This document shows positions 34,858-46,602 of a stretch of DNA of 64,000 bases, one piece after another. Both the position numbers and the translations under genes were made by a program. The notes under the pieces are model-generated. The model was not told where the DNA came from, did not search any database, and saw only the letters and a program-made list of their open reading frames with translations. This stretch comes from Hevea brasiliensis (Eukaryota; Streptophyta; Magnoliopsida; Malpighiales; Euphorbiaceae): contig NC_079498.1 of assembly GCF_030052815.1 (NCBI RefSeq), positions 77,548,992 through 77,612,991 of the forward strand, written 5' to 3'. How positions within the stretch are numbered: position 1 is the stretch's first letter; every line of letters starts with the position of its first letter.

Positions 34858-35635
34858 TGCCACACCTCACCCCTCTGTAAGATATGACATGATCTCGTAG
34901 TATACCTAATGAATTACTGAACTCCGCCTACCGATAACCCATTAAATATACTATAAGGAATTTTCAACAAACTAATTTCTTTTTCTATTAAATTATTGCC
35001 AAGAAGATAAGAAAATATTATGAAATCTTTTAAGACTTAAAAAATTTATTTTATTTTATTTTACAAAAAATTTGTGTGATGACGGCTATAATTTTGATAA
35101 ACCAAGTTTTTAAACCTGCGAGAAATAGTATATATAAATTTAACTAAATGAAACTCAAATAATATCTTTTCATTCACTCCATATTGAGGAAATAGAATCA
35201 CTTCATTTCATTCCATCAGAAACATTCATTTACAATTCAAAAAGATATGTAATTACAAATTTACAAACTCAAAATTTCAAAAATATTACAAAAATATTAT
35301 TACAATTCTTTCTATACAACTGCCCATCTGTCTCTTACATATATATAGAACTATATATCAAAAGGAATTTACAAGGGTATACTTAGTATATACCCGCAAA
35401 ATAGTTTGCTCAACACGGCTTCAAACAACTCACTCAACTGCTTTATCTTTCTCTTTTCCCCTATATGCGACAGCATACAAAAGCTATCGTTGAGCGTTGA
35501 ACTCAGTGGTACACAACTATAATTTTTTTTAAACTCACTATAAAACATTCTTTATCAAATCATAACAAGGAATTTGAAATATCCAAATTTTTCATAATTC
35601 ATAAAACCAATGTCAACATTTTCAATCATACAATT
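34858..35635 (-). repeat. Element C 5' LTR, segment 1
   Basis: Starts TGCCACACCTCACCCCTCTG next to the primer site. It is interrupted by LTR I at 35636 and resumes at 51842 (CAATT on both sides: 35631-35635 and 51837-51841). Confidence 0.88.
35468..35505 (-). other. Twin hairpins in LTR C
   Basis: Stem CGACAGC with GCTATCG (35468-35489, one wobble pair), then a shorter TGAG with CTCA (35491-35505). Confidence 0.5.
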
Positions 35636-36214
35636 TGTCACACCCTATCCCTCCGTAAGGCATAACATGATCCTGTAGTATACCTAATGAATTACCAGCT
35701 TCGTCTACTGATAACCCATTAAATACACTACAAGGGATTTTAAAACTTTTCTTCCTTTATTTTACAGTGGTGAGCACTATTGACAGGTGTTAAAAATTTT
35801 CTTTTACTGAAGTGAAACCAAATAACAAATTTAAAGTATTAATAATTTCTATGAAAATTTTGGCAGAGTACCATCTGTATTTTGAATAAAATAGTTCTTC
35901 AAAAACATGTAAAAAGCACTTCCAATAATTTGTTCAATACAATAAATTCCTCAACAATTGTCAACTCAATTCAACAATAATTTTCTAATGTTTCCAAATA
36001 CTGGGATAAGATAAATATATCACAATATTTTTACAGGCCAAAATAGTTTACAATTTTAGTTTACAACTGCTCAAGACCAATTACAATATATACATATAGT
36101 GCAAATACATTACAACAAAAACTTCAAAATATGGTATACTCAATATACCCGGTGAAATCTCAAAATGTAGCACAAGTAGCCTACTCTGCTGCTCTGTCCT
36201 TCTATCTACCTACG

Positions 36215-36255
36215 ACAGCAATGAAAAAGCTATCACTGAGTAAAATTTACTCAGT
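36215..36255 (-). other. Twin hairpins in LTR I
   Basis: GACAGC with GCTATC (36215-36235). Then the near-perfect palindrome CTGAGTAAAATTTACTCAG (36237-36255). Confidence 0.6.
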
Positions 36256-36890
36256 GGTGCACAATAACAATTTAAAATGCGGTATATAAAACTTTTATTG
36301 ATAATTTATAATTCAAATAATTCACAATTTCATGTCGCGATTTTCAAAGCTCATATAACACAAATTTGATCAAACTATTGAATAACACAGTGTTGCCAAT
36401 CAATAACACACCTTAGGTCATGACACAAACTTTCTGAACATGCCGTGTTGTACACCACGACAAGGCACACTCACCCCATTAATCAAAATCAATGAGGGAG
36501 GAAGCTAGCTAGATAATGAGAACTCATCCACACTCACCTCAGGCTGGCAAGTCAAAGAGGGACGAATATAATCACACTCACCCCATAAATGGAGGAGGAA
36601 CATAGTAATATTGTCATGCCAAGTGTGAATCAAAACAATTCCAAATCACAATATTTAAATATTTCATACAAACCACAAATCACATTTTATCTCAAAATTT
36701 CCATTTGCAAAGTAGGCAACACAATAATTTCCAAATAATATTCCCAAGTCAAAACAATAAAAAATTATTCATAACTCAATTCTCCAAATAAATTTTCTAG
36801 TAAAAGTAGTGAATATAAAAAGTATTGTGCACAGACACAATTTAAAACTATAATGTTCAATTAAAATTTTAAGTAGAAAATGAGAAATCA

Positions 36891-37188
36891 AAATTATTGT
36901 GCACAAACCTCTGATATATGCCTCTTGGCCCTGACTCAGTGTTCCTTATGCTTCTCAATATCCTTTTCAACTGAAAAACACAATTTAAAGTGTTTCAGTA
37001 CTCAATGAATTTGTTTCTAACAATAAAATCCAATATTTAAAATTATTGTGCACAAACCTCTGATATATGCCTCTTGGCCCTGACTCAGTGTTCCTTATGC
37101 TTCTCAATATCCTTTTCAACTGAAAAACACAATTTAAAGTGTTTCAGTACTCAATGAACTTGTTTCTAACAATAAAATCCAATTTTTA
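36891..37188 (-). repeat. Two tandem copies of a 149-bp unit in LTR I
   Basis: AAATTATTGTGCACAAACC begins at 36891 and again at 37040. The copies are almost identical, so the duplication is recent. Confidence 0.92.
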
Positions 37189-38228
37189 AATTTTCTTGGT
37201 ATTATTCCCTTCAATTCATTTCATTAGTCAACCTATAATGTTGACCCTTGATGCACTCTAAGTGAATTAGGTTTAATGTTACCAATATGTCACATTTTAT
37301 AGCCTTTTAGTGTTGGTACATGTTACCAAATTTATTTTCAAGTATATTGCATTTTATTGCAATTTGTCGGATTTCGGTATACTAATTTGACCTAGCCGGA
37401 TAACCTAGTTCCCACAGTTTTCGGGTTTTGGTTCAAACTACAAACTTGTAGGTCTATGTCTTATTGCATGTGGGGCAAAATTTTAGGTCATTCTAAGTTG
37501 TGTAGACCAAGATATGGTCAATTTACCAATGCTGCACAGAATGCACTAAAATGGTAGGCTTAGGTCATTTTTAGGTCACTTTTGGTTCGGCCAGTTTTGG
37601 TACCTGAACTTGTGCAAGCTATTTGGCTTGGTTCTGGCTATTTCTGGGCTTTGGTGTCTTCATAAGAATTGTAGATCTATGTCTAAACTATTCATGGTAA
37701 AAATTTTAGGTCATTCGGACCTGTTTTGAGTGAGTTATGGCCAAAACACTAACTACTGCCCAAATGGTCAATTTTCAGGCTTTCAAGTCACTAATCCAGA
37801 TTTGGTCATTTTTAAGGTCAGTTTCTAGGCAGAATTTTGGCAACATTTCTACATGAAAGTTGGCCTATTTGGTTTAGTTTCACCCCTCATTGGCCTCATA
37901 CTAATTGGGTTCACAGTTTTACACTTATGACCTAATTTAGGTACTGCCAACATACACAACCTGCACAAGATAATTGCACTTCCAATTTGACATTCCTCCT
38001 CCTCCTCATGACTTCATTATTTATTCATAGCACTTCTACAAATACTAAGCAGAATTCCAGCAAGCATATTGGGCAGAACACTCAAGTGCTCAATGCACAC
38101 AATTCACCATTAAAGTCCAACATTCACATCCACCCAAATTCAATGTACATCAACACTTATTTTACACATACACATCCATGGCAATTATACAAACTGCCCA
38201 CAATTCAACACCATCATATTTCATTAAT

Positions 38229-38233
38229 AAACT
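38229..38233 (+). repeat. Target site duplication of solo LTR D (left)
   Basis: AAACT, repeated exactly at 41955-41959. Confidence 0.9.
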
Positions 38234-38403
38234 TGTAACACCCCGTTTGTATAGCCTTGTAGATTTCACTGTTCCGTTGACCGGTGTCGGTTCGGACAAT
38301 TAGGGGGATTAGAACCACACTTAAGACAACTAGATAAACTATAAACACAAATAATTAGTAATGTTCAATTAGTTAAGTATAAACAAGAAAAATAGAACAG
38401 AAG

Positions 38404-38450
38404 AAGTTAAATGAGCTGAGAGTCACAGCGATGGGTGACCTTCTCAGGAA
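38404..38450 (+). promoter_or_regulatory. 5S rRNA-like box of LTR D
   Basis: AAGTTAAATGAGCTGAGAGT then GATGGGTGACCTTCT, 170 nt from the LTR start. Confidence 0.6.
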
Positions 38451-38785
38451 TGACTGCGAAGTCATTTTAAACTCAAATTTCGAACAGTAAAAAGTGACTC
38501 TGCGGTCCTTAGGACCCTTATAAAAACAGTGGAAAAGAGAAAATCATGAAAAAGATCTGTTAAGCCAGTTAAATAATTAGGTCAGGGAGCCCAAAGAAAT
38601 ATGGAATTAATTGCAAACCGGGATGAACCGGCGAGGGGCAATTTGGTCAATTAACCCCGAGAGCTGGCTCCTGACCTAACTGTCAAATAAAATCGGAGAA
38701 AAGAAAACTTCGGGATCGAGAATTAAATTAAAGAACTAATAGAAAAAAAAAAGAGAAAATGGAAAAGTTAAAAAAGTGTAGGAAG

Positions 38786-38819
38786 ATGACATCATGCATG
38801 ATATCATGCATGATGTCAT
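38786..38819 (+). promoter_or_regulatory. Perfect 34-bp palindrome with two RY elements
   Basis: Half-site ATGACATCATGCATGAT followed by its exact reverse complement. Each half has CATGCATG, the RY element bound by plant B3 factors, beside TGACATCA, which resembles a bZIP site. It lies 552 nt from the LTR start and 135 nt before a TATA-like TATAAAC. Confidence 0.65.
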
Positions 38820-38953
38820 AAGTCATATAATTAATAAATTAATTAAATGGATTTTTAAGTCTTCCATAAGGATAAAAACAAAAGAAAAGAAAAGAAAAAA
38901 AAAAGTAAAAAGCCTCATCTTCCTCCTATTTACGTTTCTCTCTCCCTCACCAT

Positions 38954-38960
38954 TATAAAC
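38954..38960 (+). promoter_or_regulatory. TATA-like box of LTR D
   Basis: TATAAAC after a C/T-rich stretch, 160 nt upstream of the splice donor. Confidence 0.4.
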
Positions 38961-39120
38961 CTCCATTAAAGCTTGCTTCAAGCTTTGAAACCACCATTAA
39001 ACCCCAAATCCTCCCATACTTGCTTCATAAAAACTTGATTTAATCACTTGAGAGGAAGATTGGTCATCAAAGAATTGAAGAAAATTGAGAGAAAGTGAAA
39101 GTTCAAAGACACCTAACAAG

Positions 39121-39122
39121 GT
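39121..39122 (+). other. Predicted 5' splice site in LTR D
   Basis: AACAAG/GTAAGTAA, the strongest donor in the window, 887 nt from the LTR start. Confidence 0.6.
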
Positions 39123-41202
39123 AAGTAATGCAAACTTCAAGTTTTTAGTTTAATTAGTGTATGTATAGCATCAAGAGCATAGAAATAAACTTAAAATAAA
39201 AAAAATTTGTGTGAGGGACTAAAGTGAAATTCAGCCAGCATGTGTATAGGGGTATATTTTCATGGTTTGATAGATTTAAATACATATGTGAGCTTGTTTG
39301 AGATGAAGAAACATGTATGTATGCATGGAATTAATCAAATGCAACAATTTAGTGTGGTTAGGGTTTGCAGGCCTAGGGTTTTGAGGAAAATTTTGGAGAA
39401 ATGCTTAAATGATAACTTTGGTCTATTGTGAGATGAAAAATGGTCAATAATGACCAAAAGAGATGTGTGGAAATTGTGAGAATGGAAGTTAAATTCGTAG
39501 GGCAAATGGTCATGCTGCTGGCAGCATGACCAAGCCAATTTTGAAGGACCAAAACAGAAATTTTACAAGTCCAATTGATATGCCACCAATTGGGGATGAA
39601 AATAGACATAAAATAGCACAATTTTCATTAAGGAACCATGGCCAAAAACTGACCAAAACTTAGTGAACCAATTGACCAAAGTGAAATGAGAGCAGGCTGC
39701 CACTGCACAAACTAACCAAATGAATAGTAATTGTTCATTTGGTCATAACTCGAGCTAGGAAGGTCAAAATGACCTGAAATTTTACCAGTAATTAGATAAG
39801 ATATAGATCTAAAACTTTCATGAAGAACACCAACCCAAATTATGCCACTAACCTAATCAAATGATTGAGCAAAGTTGAGTTACTGAACCTGCAAAACTGC
39901 AGATTTCCATTTGAACAGTAAAGTTCCAATGGCTATAACTCTCTCTAGAAAACTCTGATTTAGGCGATTCTTGAACCGATGGAAACCTAAGACATAGTAG
40001 AACATTTCGTATGAAGGAAATTAGACCAAATTATGGACTTAACTTAATCAAATTACTGCACGAAGTTGGATCAAAAATCTGCGAGAACCAAAATTGCAGC
40101 ATGAACAGTGCACGTGAACAGTAATTGTATTTTGGCTATAACTTGAGCTACAAAACTCCAATTGGGGTGATCCAAAAATGAAAATACACTTAATACAATA
40201 AGGAACATTTTATATGAAGGAAGTTTTGCCAAATTCCAACAGTAAAAGGGCCAATGAAACAGTGCAACTTAGGACTCCAAAACCGAAAATTGGCAATTTT
40301 GCCTAAAAGACCTAAGTTTTGAGAAAATGACCAAAACCAACAAGTTTAGTGACCAAAATGTGGTATGTGGGTGAATTTGGAATTCCCATACCTATTAAGC
40401 CTTAGAAAGTCAACAATTTGACTTGAATAGTATAGTGAATAGTAACCCGAAACACAAAATTGCGAGAACGTCGAATTTAACACGTTAGAACTAGGTAAAT
40501 GTGAAGCTAAATTTATTTTGGATTTATGTTAAGTTCTAGTACTGAAACATTGTAAAATTATGTGTTTCAGTTGAAAAGAATATCGGGAAGGAACCCGAAG
40601 AACCGAGTCGAGGCTAAGGGACGACTCGCTTGAGGTTTGTGCACAACACTACTATGCCTTAAAATTTATTGATAAAGTGAATGAAATATGCATTTTTACT
40701 CTTGCTTTGAATTGTTGAAAGTTTATTGTGATCTTATTCAAGATGTTTGATTTAAATTGTGAAAGTTATTGTGTATATATAAAATGGCAATGTTTAGCAA
40801 ATTGTTAAGATAAGTTTTGAAACCACAGTGTCATGACCATATATTTGAACACCTCACGAGCACGACTAGTGGGGGTAATTAGTTTCGAATTTTGATTCCT
40901 TCTCTGGAGAAGTGTTGAGGTGTGCCAGTAGAAGAGGATGTGAATGGATATCCATATATTTGAGCTAGCTAGCCTTGTGATGTGATTTCTCTTTAGCCTC
41001 TGGCTATCGAGATTCTATTTGTTTCGAATGGCATGATCTAACTGTGAGTTTTATGAAATGTGTTTTGATACTTCGAAATGAACGTGGTTTGCATTAAAAT
41101 CTCATAATTCATGTTTTGTGTTTAATGCTCATGTTTAGTCAAATTTTTGAATAAATGTGATTTTATTTTTGCATAAAGATTATTTTAGTATGTTGTGCAC
41201 CA

Positions 41203-41242
41203 CTGAGTCCTAGTACTCAGCGATAGCTTTTATTACTGTCGC
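41203..41242 (+). other. Twin hairpins in LTR D
   Basis: CTGAGT with ACTCAG around a 6-nt loop (41203-41220). Then GCGATAG with CTGTCGC (41220-41242), seven pairs with one wobble. Confidence 0.65.
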
Positions 41243-42282
41243 AGATATAGAGACTAGAGGAGCAGCAGACTGAGCTGCTAAAGATTGAGGATCATTCAGC
41301 CTAAAGTCTTCGGGTATAATTTATACCCTAACTGTAAATATTTCTTTTGATATATATATTGCACATAAATGTATGGACATGTAAAAATGGGTCTTGAGCA
41401 GTTGTATAAAATTTGTATAAAGTTGAAATATATATATTGTAGTTTGAAATTCTCTTAATGTAAATTTTGTAATGATCTATTCAAATTGTTTTGTTTCTAA
41501 TGAAATATGATTGGAACTATTTTATTTAATTTGAATGAAATGGATTGTTAGTATTTTGATGATCATTGGATACTGGATTTGAAATTGAAAATTGATAAAT
41601 GTGTTGAGAAATTGTTTGAGATTGAGTTTGAAATTGAAGCAGTTGTTGAGAAAATTTTTAGAAGTGCTTTTTACAGGTATTTGAAGAACTGTTTTCTCAA
41701 AATACAGAGAGAACTCTGTCAAAATTTTTATAAAATTTGCGAAAAAATAAAATGGGCCAAAATTTCTAACTAGCTTTTCACTTAAGTACATGTTTTAAAT
41801 ACATATTAGAAATGCTCACCACTTACCAAAAGTAAGAAATTTGTTTTAAAATCCCTTGTAGGGTGCTTAATGAGTTATCAGTAGGTGAAGTTCGGTAGTT
41901 CATTAAGTATTCTATGGGATCATGTTATGCCTTACAGAGGGGTAAGGTGTGACAAAACTTCATATTCACACACACAAATTCATGATATTATAGGCTTCCA
42001 AACATGGTAGTTTGCCAAAGCATCAAGGTCCCATTTCAAACCCTTAATTCAAGCACTAACATGCACATACTTGGACATTAACCTACTACCACTTCTATTT
42101 GAGTTAATCAACCTTAATTCCGATCAAATACATATAAGAATAAGTCACTAACCATGCATTTTCATGGCTTCCAAAACTAAGGTTCACCAATACTCATCAT
42201 TTCCTCAAATTTTCTTAGCAATTCAACTTACCCAAAGCTCAACACAAGGATTAGTGAAGGTAAATGAAAAGATTAAGCGCTA

Positions 42283-42284
42283 AC
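42283..42284 (-). other. Predicted 5' splice site in LTR I
   Basis: TTGAG/GTTAGCGC on the - strand, about 900 nt from the LTR start after leaving out J. Confidence 0.4.
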
Positions 42285-42537
42285 CTCAACTTGAGCTTCA
42301 CAAATCCATGGAATTTCCCCTCTTTTTTGCTGCCCACATACTGCCCATGGTGTGAAGACCACTTTTAATGAAGGGAGTTTGAAGAAATATGGCTTGAATC
42401 ATGGTAGATTTGAGCTTATGCATGAATGGCCATGGAGGAAGCTTGGAAGAACATTTGGCCATGGAAGAACTTGAGAAAGCAATTCGGCAAAGTGAAAAAA
42501 ATGAGGAAGAAAGTGAATTTGCATGCTGTCCACTTGG

Positions 42538-42544
42538 TTTTATA
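42538..42544 (-). promoter_or_regulatory. TATA box of LTR I
   Basis: TATAAAA on the - strand, about 640 nt from the LTR start. Confidence 0.5.
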
Positions 42545-42930
42545 TGTCCACTAATCCCACTTAGTGGAGCACTAACCATAAATTAATGATTTAATTAGTT
42601 AAAGTTCCATAATATGTACATTTGCCTCATTTCTTTTACTATTTAAATAATGTACCACATTTTTATTTTTCATGACATTTCAAAGTGTAATACCACTTAT
42701 TTTTAATGGACATTGAGGTCAAAAGTCAACTCTAGGTGTCAAATGACCACAATGCCCCTATTCGAATTGTATTTCTGATTTTTCGGTAACATCGAGTTTT
42801 GTCATTTTCTCGATTTCTCGTGTTTCTTTGTACCAATTTATTAATTTTTCTTTGATATTTCTAATGACATTTATACTTCAATAAGTCTTTAATTATGTCT
42901 CGAAACTAAAATTCGAGGGTTCCCTGCAGT

Positions 42931-42935
42931 CCTGG
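42931..42935 (+). repeat. Target site duplication of element J (left)
   Basis: CCTGG, repeated exactly at 51585-51589. Confidence 0.92.
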
Positions 42936-43521
42936 TGTGACACCCCTTACCCGACTACAGTGTAGCCGAGCAAGTTATGCCACTCAGTGTGCCGGAGCAC
43001 TCTATTTTATCTTAAATACATTTTTATCGTAGTTTTGAATATAACTTGTTAAATATAATTCATTTTAAGCCATTTATCGAAATTACTATTTATTTGAGGT
43101 TCCGAAAGTTTTAAAGAAAATCGTGAGTCAAAGCTAAAATGGAGAAAGCAGTTCTTGGAACTCGTGAAAAACACTTCCTATATTCATTTTCCATCATCTC
43201 AACTCCATTTATCAAATTCTCAACAATGTTCAATCTCAGTTCTCATTCATCCATCTCATATGAAACCATGCATAAATCATAGATAACATTCACTTTTCCA
43301 TTTACAACCACACTTTTCATTATTTACATGAATATCAAAATACATTACATAAGTTTCAAATACATATGAGAAAATAAATCAATTACAAAATACCAAAATG
43401 ACATCTGGCGTCCTGCCAATGCACTGCAGACAGTGAGGTGACACAGACACTATGCAGAACTGCAGGATGGACTTACTCAATTTGTGGTCTACTGGCTCTC
43501 GATCAGTATCTTCAGTACCTA

Positions 43522-43558
43522 CGCGTTGCAAAAGCGACGCGCTAAGCATAAAGCTTAG
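43522..43558 (-). other. Twin hairpins in LTR J (left copy)
   Basis: CGCGT with ACGCG, then CTAAGC with GCTTAG (43542-43558). Confidence 0.6.
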
Positions 43559-43967
43559 TGGTGTAAATAATAAAATAGAAAGAAATAATATGCAATATAA
43601 AAATCATAATTTCTTAGCCATTGTGTTCATAAGAACTGAATAATTTCCAACTTAGTGTTTAGTCGAGGGCTAATTACGTTTTATGATATTAACTTCTTCA
43701 TGCATTTTGTTTATTTATTTTCTTCCTGATCTTGAGTTTTTTTGTATTCTATCGTAATCATTCCTGATATTTAATTTTCGTATTTTCTTTAACAATCAGT
43801 TCGATTCTGATTATACTTTTCCATGCCCAAGTAACCTATCTTTGGACGATCGTGGATAACGGTCGTTGTTGGCGACACGCGGTGCCTCGGGCCGTCATAC
43901 CATGGGACGCAGAACGTCAACCACGTATGCAGTCAGTATGGCTAAAAAGCCATGATATCACATAATC

Positions 43968-44041
43968 GGGCATAAAAGCCATGAATACTGGCATAAAAGC
44001 CATGAATACGGGCATAAAGCCATGAATACAGGCATAAAGCC
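43968..44041 (-). repeat. Short tandem array, unit 20-22 bp (left LTR J)
   Basis: Nearly four copies of GGCATAAAAGCCATGAATAC. The right LTR has the same array near 49014-49087 with scattered differences. Confidence 0.88.
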
Positions 44042-45679
44042 TTTCCTTTCACAGTACTGCTAAAACAATACCCTATTGGCATGCCAAACTATCCAAACCA
44101 ATCACATTAGGCCTACTAGGGCATTTTGCATTTTTAAGTTTCACAATTTTTGAATTTCAAGTTTTCATGTCACTATTCATTTCATTAGTCAACAAAAAGT
44201 TGACTTTTGCATAGAACATAGGTGCATTGGTTTTAACACTCCCAATGTACCCCATTTTGCATTTAAAACTTGTTAGTTTTGGTCACTTTCTCAAAGCTTA
44301 GGTCATTTTGGCAAAATTGCCAATTTTTGGTTTTGGTGTTACTATTCACCTCATTGGTCAACAAAAATGTTGACTTTTGGATAGAAAATAGGTGTATTGG
44401 TTTTAACACCTCAAACATACCACATTTTGTATTTCAAACTTGTTGGTATTGGTTGCCAATACCATTTTTAAGCTTAATGCTAATTGAGCAAAATTTTCAG
44501 ATTTGGTGCTTCATCTTTATTGTTCCATTTGATATTTCTACAGTGGGAATTTGAGGAAATGGTAAACATGAAAGTTGTTCCTTATTCTGTCTAGTTGAAT
44601 TTCCTTTTTTGAATCACTCCATTTGGAGTTTTGTAGCTCAAGTTATGGCCAAAATAAGTTTACTGTTCACGTGCACTGTTCATGCTGCCATATTGGGTGC
44701 TAGCAGATTTTTGGTCCAACTTTGGTCAGTAATTTGACCAAGTTAAGTTCATAATTTGGTCTAACTTTCTTCATATGAAATGTTCTACTATGTCTTAGGT
44801 TTCCATCGGTTCAAGAATCGCCTAAATCCGAGTTTTCTAGAGAGAGTTATAGTCATCCAAACATGGCTGCTCAAATCAACATCTGCAGAGTTGCAGGTTT
44901 GAACAGTGGCTGCCATTGCCATTTGGGTTAGGTTCTGGCCATAATTTGGGGTAGGTTTCTTCATGAAATTTGTTTGTCTATGTCTTAACTTATTGCTGTA
45001 AAAATTTCAGGTCAATTGACCAAATCTACAGTGAGTTATGGCCAAATGAACAGTTACTGTTCATTTGGTCAATTCTGCAGAGGGCTGTGCAGGGTGTCCG
45101 GATTGGGGCCAAGTTTTGGTCCTCTTGCTTTGGTCTTTTGGGCATGGTTTCTTCAGAAAAAATGTGCCATTATAAGCCTAGTTTCATGTCCAATTAGCCA
45201 AACACCAATTGGACTAACACAGCCCAAGTTATGGCAGTGCAAAGGGACTGAATTTTCAGTCCCTATGCTGCTGTCCTAGGGCAGATTTCACCTTCACTTT
45301 TCCATTCTATTTTTAAGTTCTAATTATGGTCAACATACCTAAAATGGTCACTAATTGACCATTAAAATGTGCTCTAACAATTTCCTAAGCCAATTCAATT
45401 TTTCACTTCTCAAAACCCTAGTTTTCCCTTATGATTCACACATACACCTAATTAAGCACTTCCATTCACTATATATGTGTATATACTCCTTAAGCATAAT
45501 CTTTAATTCATTCTAAGTCTATTAAAACCATAAAAAACACTCCACCTTTGTTCCTTCCTTAGGGCAGCCAAAATCCATAGCATACATACCCTTAACTTTC
45601 ATTCATTTGGTTCACAAATTCATACTTATTTTAAGTAATTAACATGGAATAATAGAGATATAAGTGGAATTAGGCACTA

Positions 45680-45681
45680 AC
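45680..45681 (-). other. Predicted 5' splice site in LTR J (left copy)
   Basis: AATAAG/GTTAGTGCC on the - strand, 857 nt from the LTR start. Confidence 0.5.
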
Positions 45682-46321
45682 CTTATTTGATAAAATTCCC
45701 AACTTGTTAAACCTTCACTTCTCCTCTTTTTTTTTGCTACTAAACACTTGATCAAGGTCTAAAATCAACTTTTAATGTTGGGAGCTAGGGTTTTTATGGT
45801 GAGAATTGTGGGAAATTTAAGCTTGGGAGAAGAAGAAAAATGAAGAAGAGAGAGTAGAGAGAGGTTCACGTATTGGAGGAAGAAGATGCAGAATTTTGGT
45901 TTAATTTAGGGTCTTTTGACTTTTATTCTTATGCTTGATTAAATATGATTGGTTGATAGGGTTTTAATTGCATCATCCTATGTCATAAATTTGATTTTTA
46001 TTTCATTTTTGTTTTCTTTTCTTTTCTTCTTTCATTACTCATTTTCAATTTAATTTCTAGTAATGTTTATTCATATTTTATGCCATATTAATTATTTACT
46101 CAACTGGACAAGTCGGCCAAAAATCACCTCGGAAGACGAAATGACCAAAATGCCCTCCGTTTGGCTTAACGGGTCAAAATTGTCTGTACCGATTGAAAAA
46201 TTTTTCTAAATATTTTCTTGGCATTCTAATGCCATAGGAACCTCAATGACCCTTCTCTGGAGTCCCAAAAATTATTTTATAATTTTTCCCCCAGGTCTAG
46301 GGCTCCTCGTTGCGAGAACCG

Positions 46322-46369
46322 CAACTTCCCTCCGGTTACCCATCGCTTGGGCACCGGCTCGTTTGACTT
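46322..46369 (-). promoter_or_regulatory. 5S rRNA-like box of LTR J (left copy)
   Basis: Minus strand: AGTCAAACGAGCC, then AGCGATGGGTAACC, then GGGAAGTT. It is 169 nt from the LTR start. Confidence 0.55.
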
Positions 46370-46538
46370 AACTGTATTTTATTTCTAAAATTTTTACTAA
46401 ATTTTTCTCATTAATATTTGAGTTAATTATGGTTCCTCACTTAAGTTTAATTATTTTTCCGGACGTTCTAGCTGTCCGGACCGACACCGGTCACCGAAAC
46501 AGTAGAATGTACGGAGTTGTTACGGGGAGGGTGTTACA

Positions 46539-46556
46539 ACTCTTCCCCTCTAATTT
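46539..46556 (-). other. Element J polypurine tract
   Basis: AGAGGGGAAGAG on the - strand, directly inside the 3' LTR; the TTTCGAGGACGAAATT motif lies just upstream. Confidence 0.85.
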
Positions 46557-46602
46557 AAATTTCGTCCTCGAAATTTACCTGACTTAAGTAATCGGGGAGT
46601 TG

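Larger units (their letters stand above)
35636..38233 (-). repeat. Solo LTR I, segment 1
   Basis: Starts TGTCACACCCTATCCC and matches C and D type LTR heads up to about 37.2 kb. From about 37.4 kb it matches the body of LTR L instead. It is interrupted at 38234 by LTR D. Total length without inserts is about 3.8 kb. Confidence 0.85.
38234..41954 (+). repeat. Solo LTR D, complete (3721 bp)
   Basis: Runs TGTAACACCCCG to GGTGTGACA with a perfect AAACT duplication on both sides. It has no internal region, so it is a product of LTR-LTR recombination. It is inserted in LTR I in the opposite orientation. LTR D2 at 60913 and solo LTR K are relatives. The small ORFs inside have no homology. Confidence 0.94.
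41955..42935 (-). repeat. Solo LTR I, segment 2
   Basis: Continues LTR I after LTR D. It matches LTR L near 30000-30900. It is interrupted at 42936 by element J. Confidence 0.88.
42936..46538 (-). repeat. Element J 3' LTR (3603 bp)
   Basis: Runs TGTGACACCCCTTACCCG to GTTACA. It holds the twin hairpin, a 20-22 bp tandem array, ~200-bp motif repeats, splice donor and 5S-like box. ORFs at 44270-44554 and 44970-45279 recur in the other LTR and show no homology. Confidence 0.93.

Noticed and set aside
38404..38450. A true 5S rRNA gene
   Set aside because: Only about 50-60 nt of the 3' half resembles 5S; the 5' half, the full A-to-C spacing and a T-run terminator are absent.
39240..39431. 63-codon ORF in LTR D as a possible host gene
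   Set aside because: The homologous part of D2 (about 62040-62230) has the frame broken, and no domain is recognisable.
42401..42586. ORF of 61 codons with acidic stretch, and its antisense partner at 42298-42579
   Set aside because: It lies in the U3/R part of LTR I; the L counterpart does not keep the frame.
43860..44060. Regularly spaced short repeats as a CRISPR-like array
   Set aside because: Direct tandem 20-22 bp units without unique spacers, inside an LTR of a eukaryotic element.
44270..45279. ORFs of 75-94 codons in both J LTRs, conserved between copies
   Set aside because: The conservation is explained by recent LTR identity; the proteins are hydrophobic, low-complexity and match nothing recognisable.
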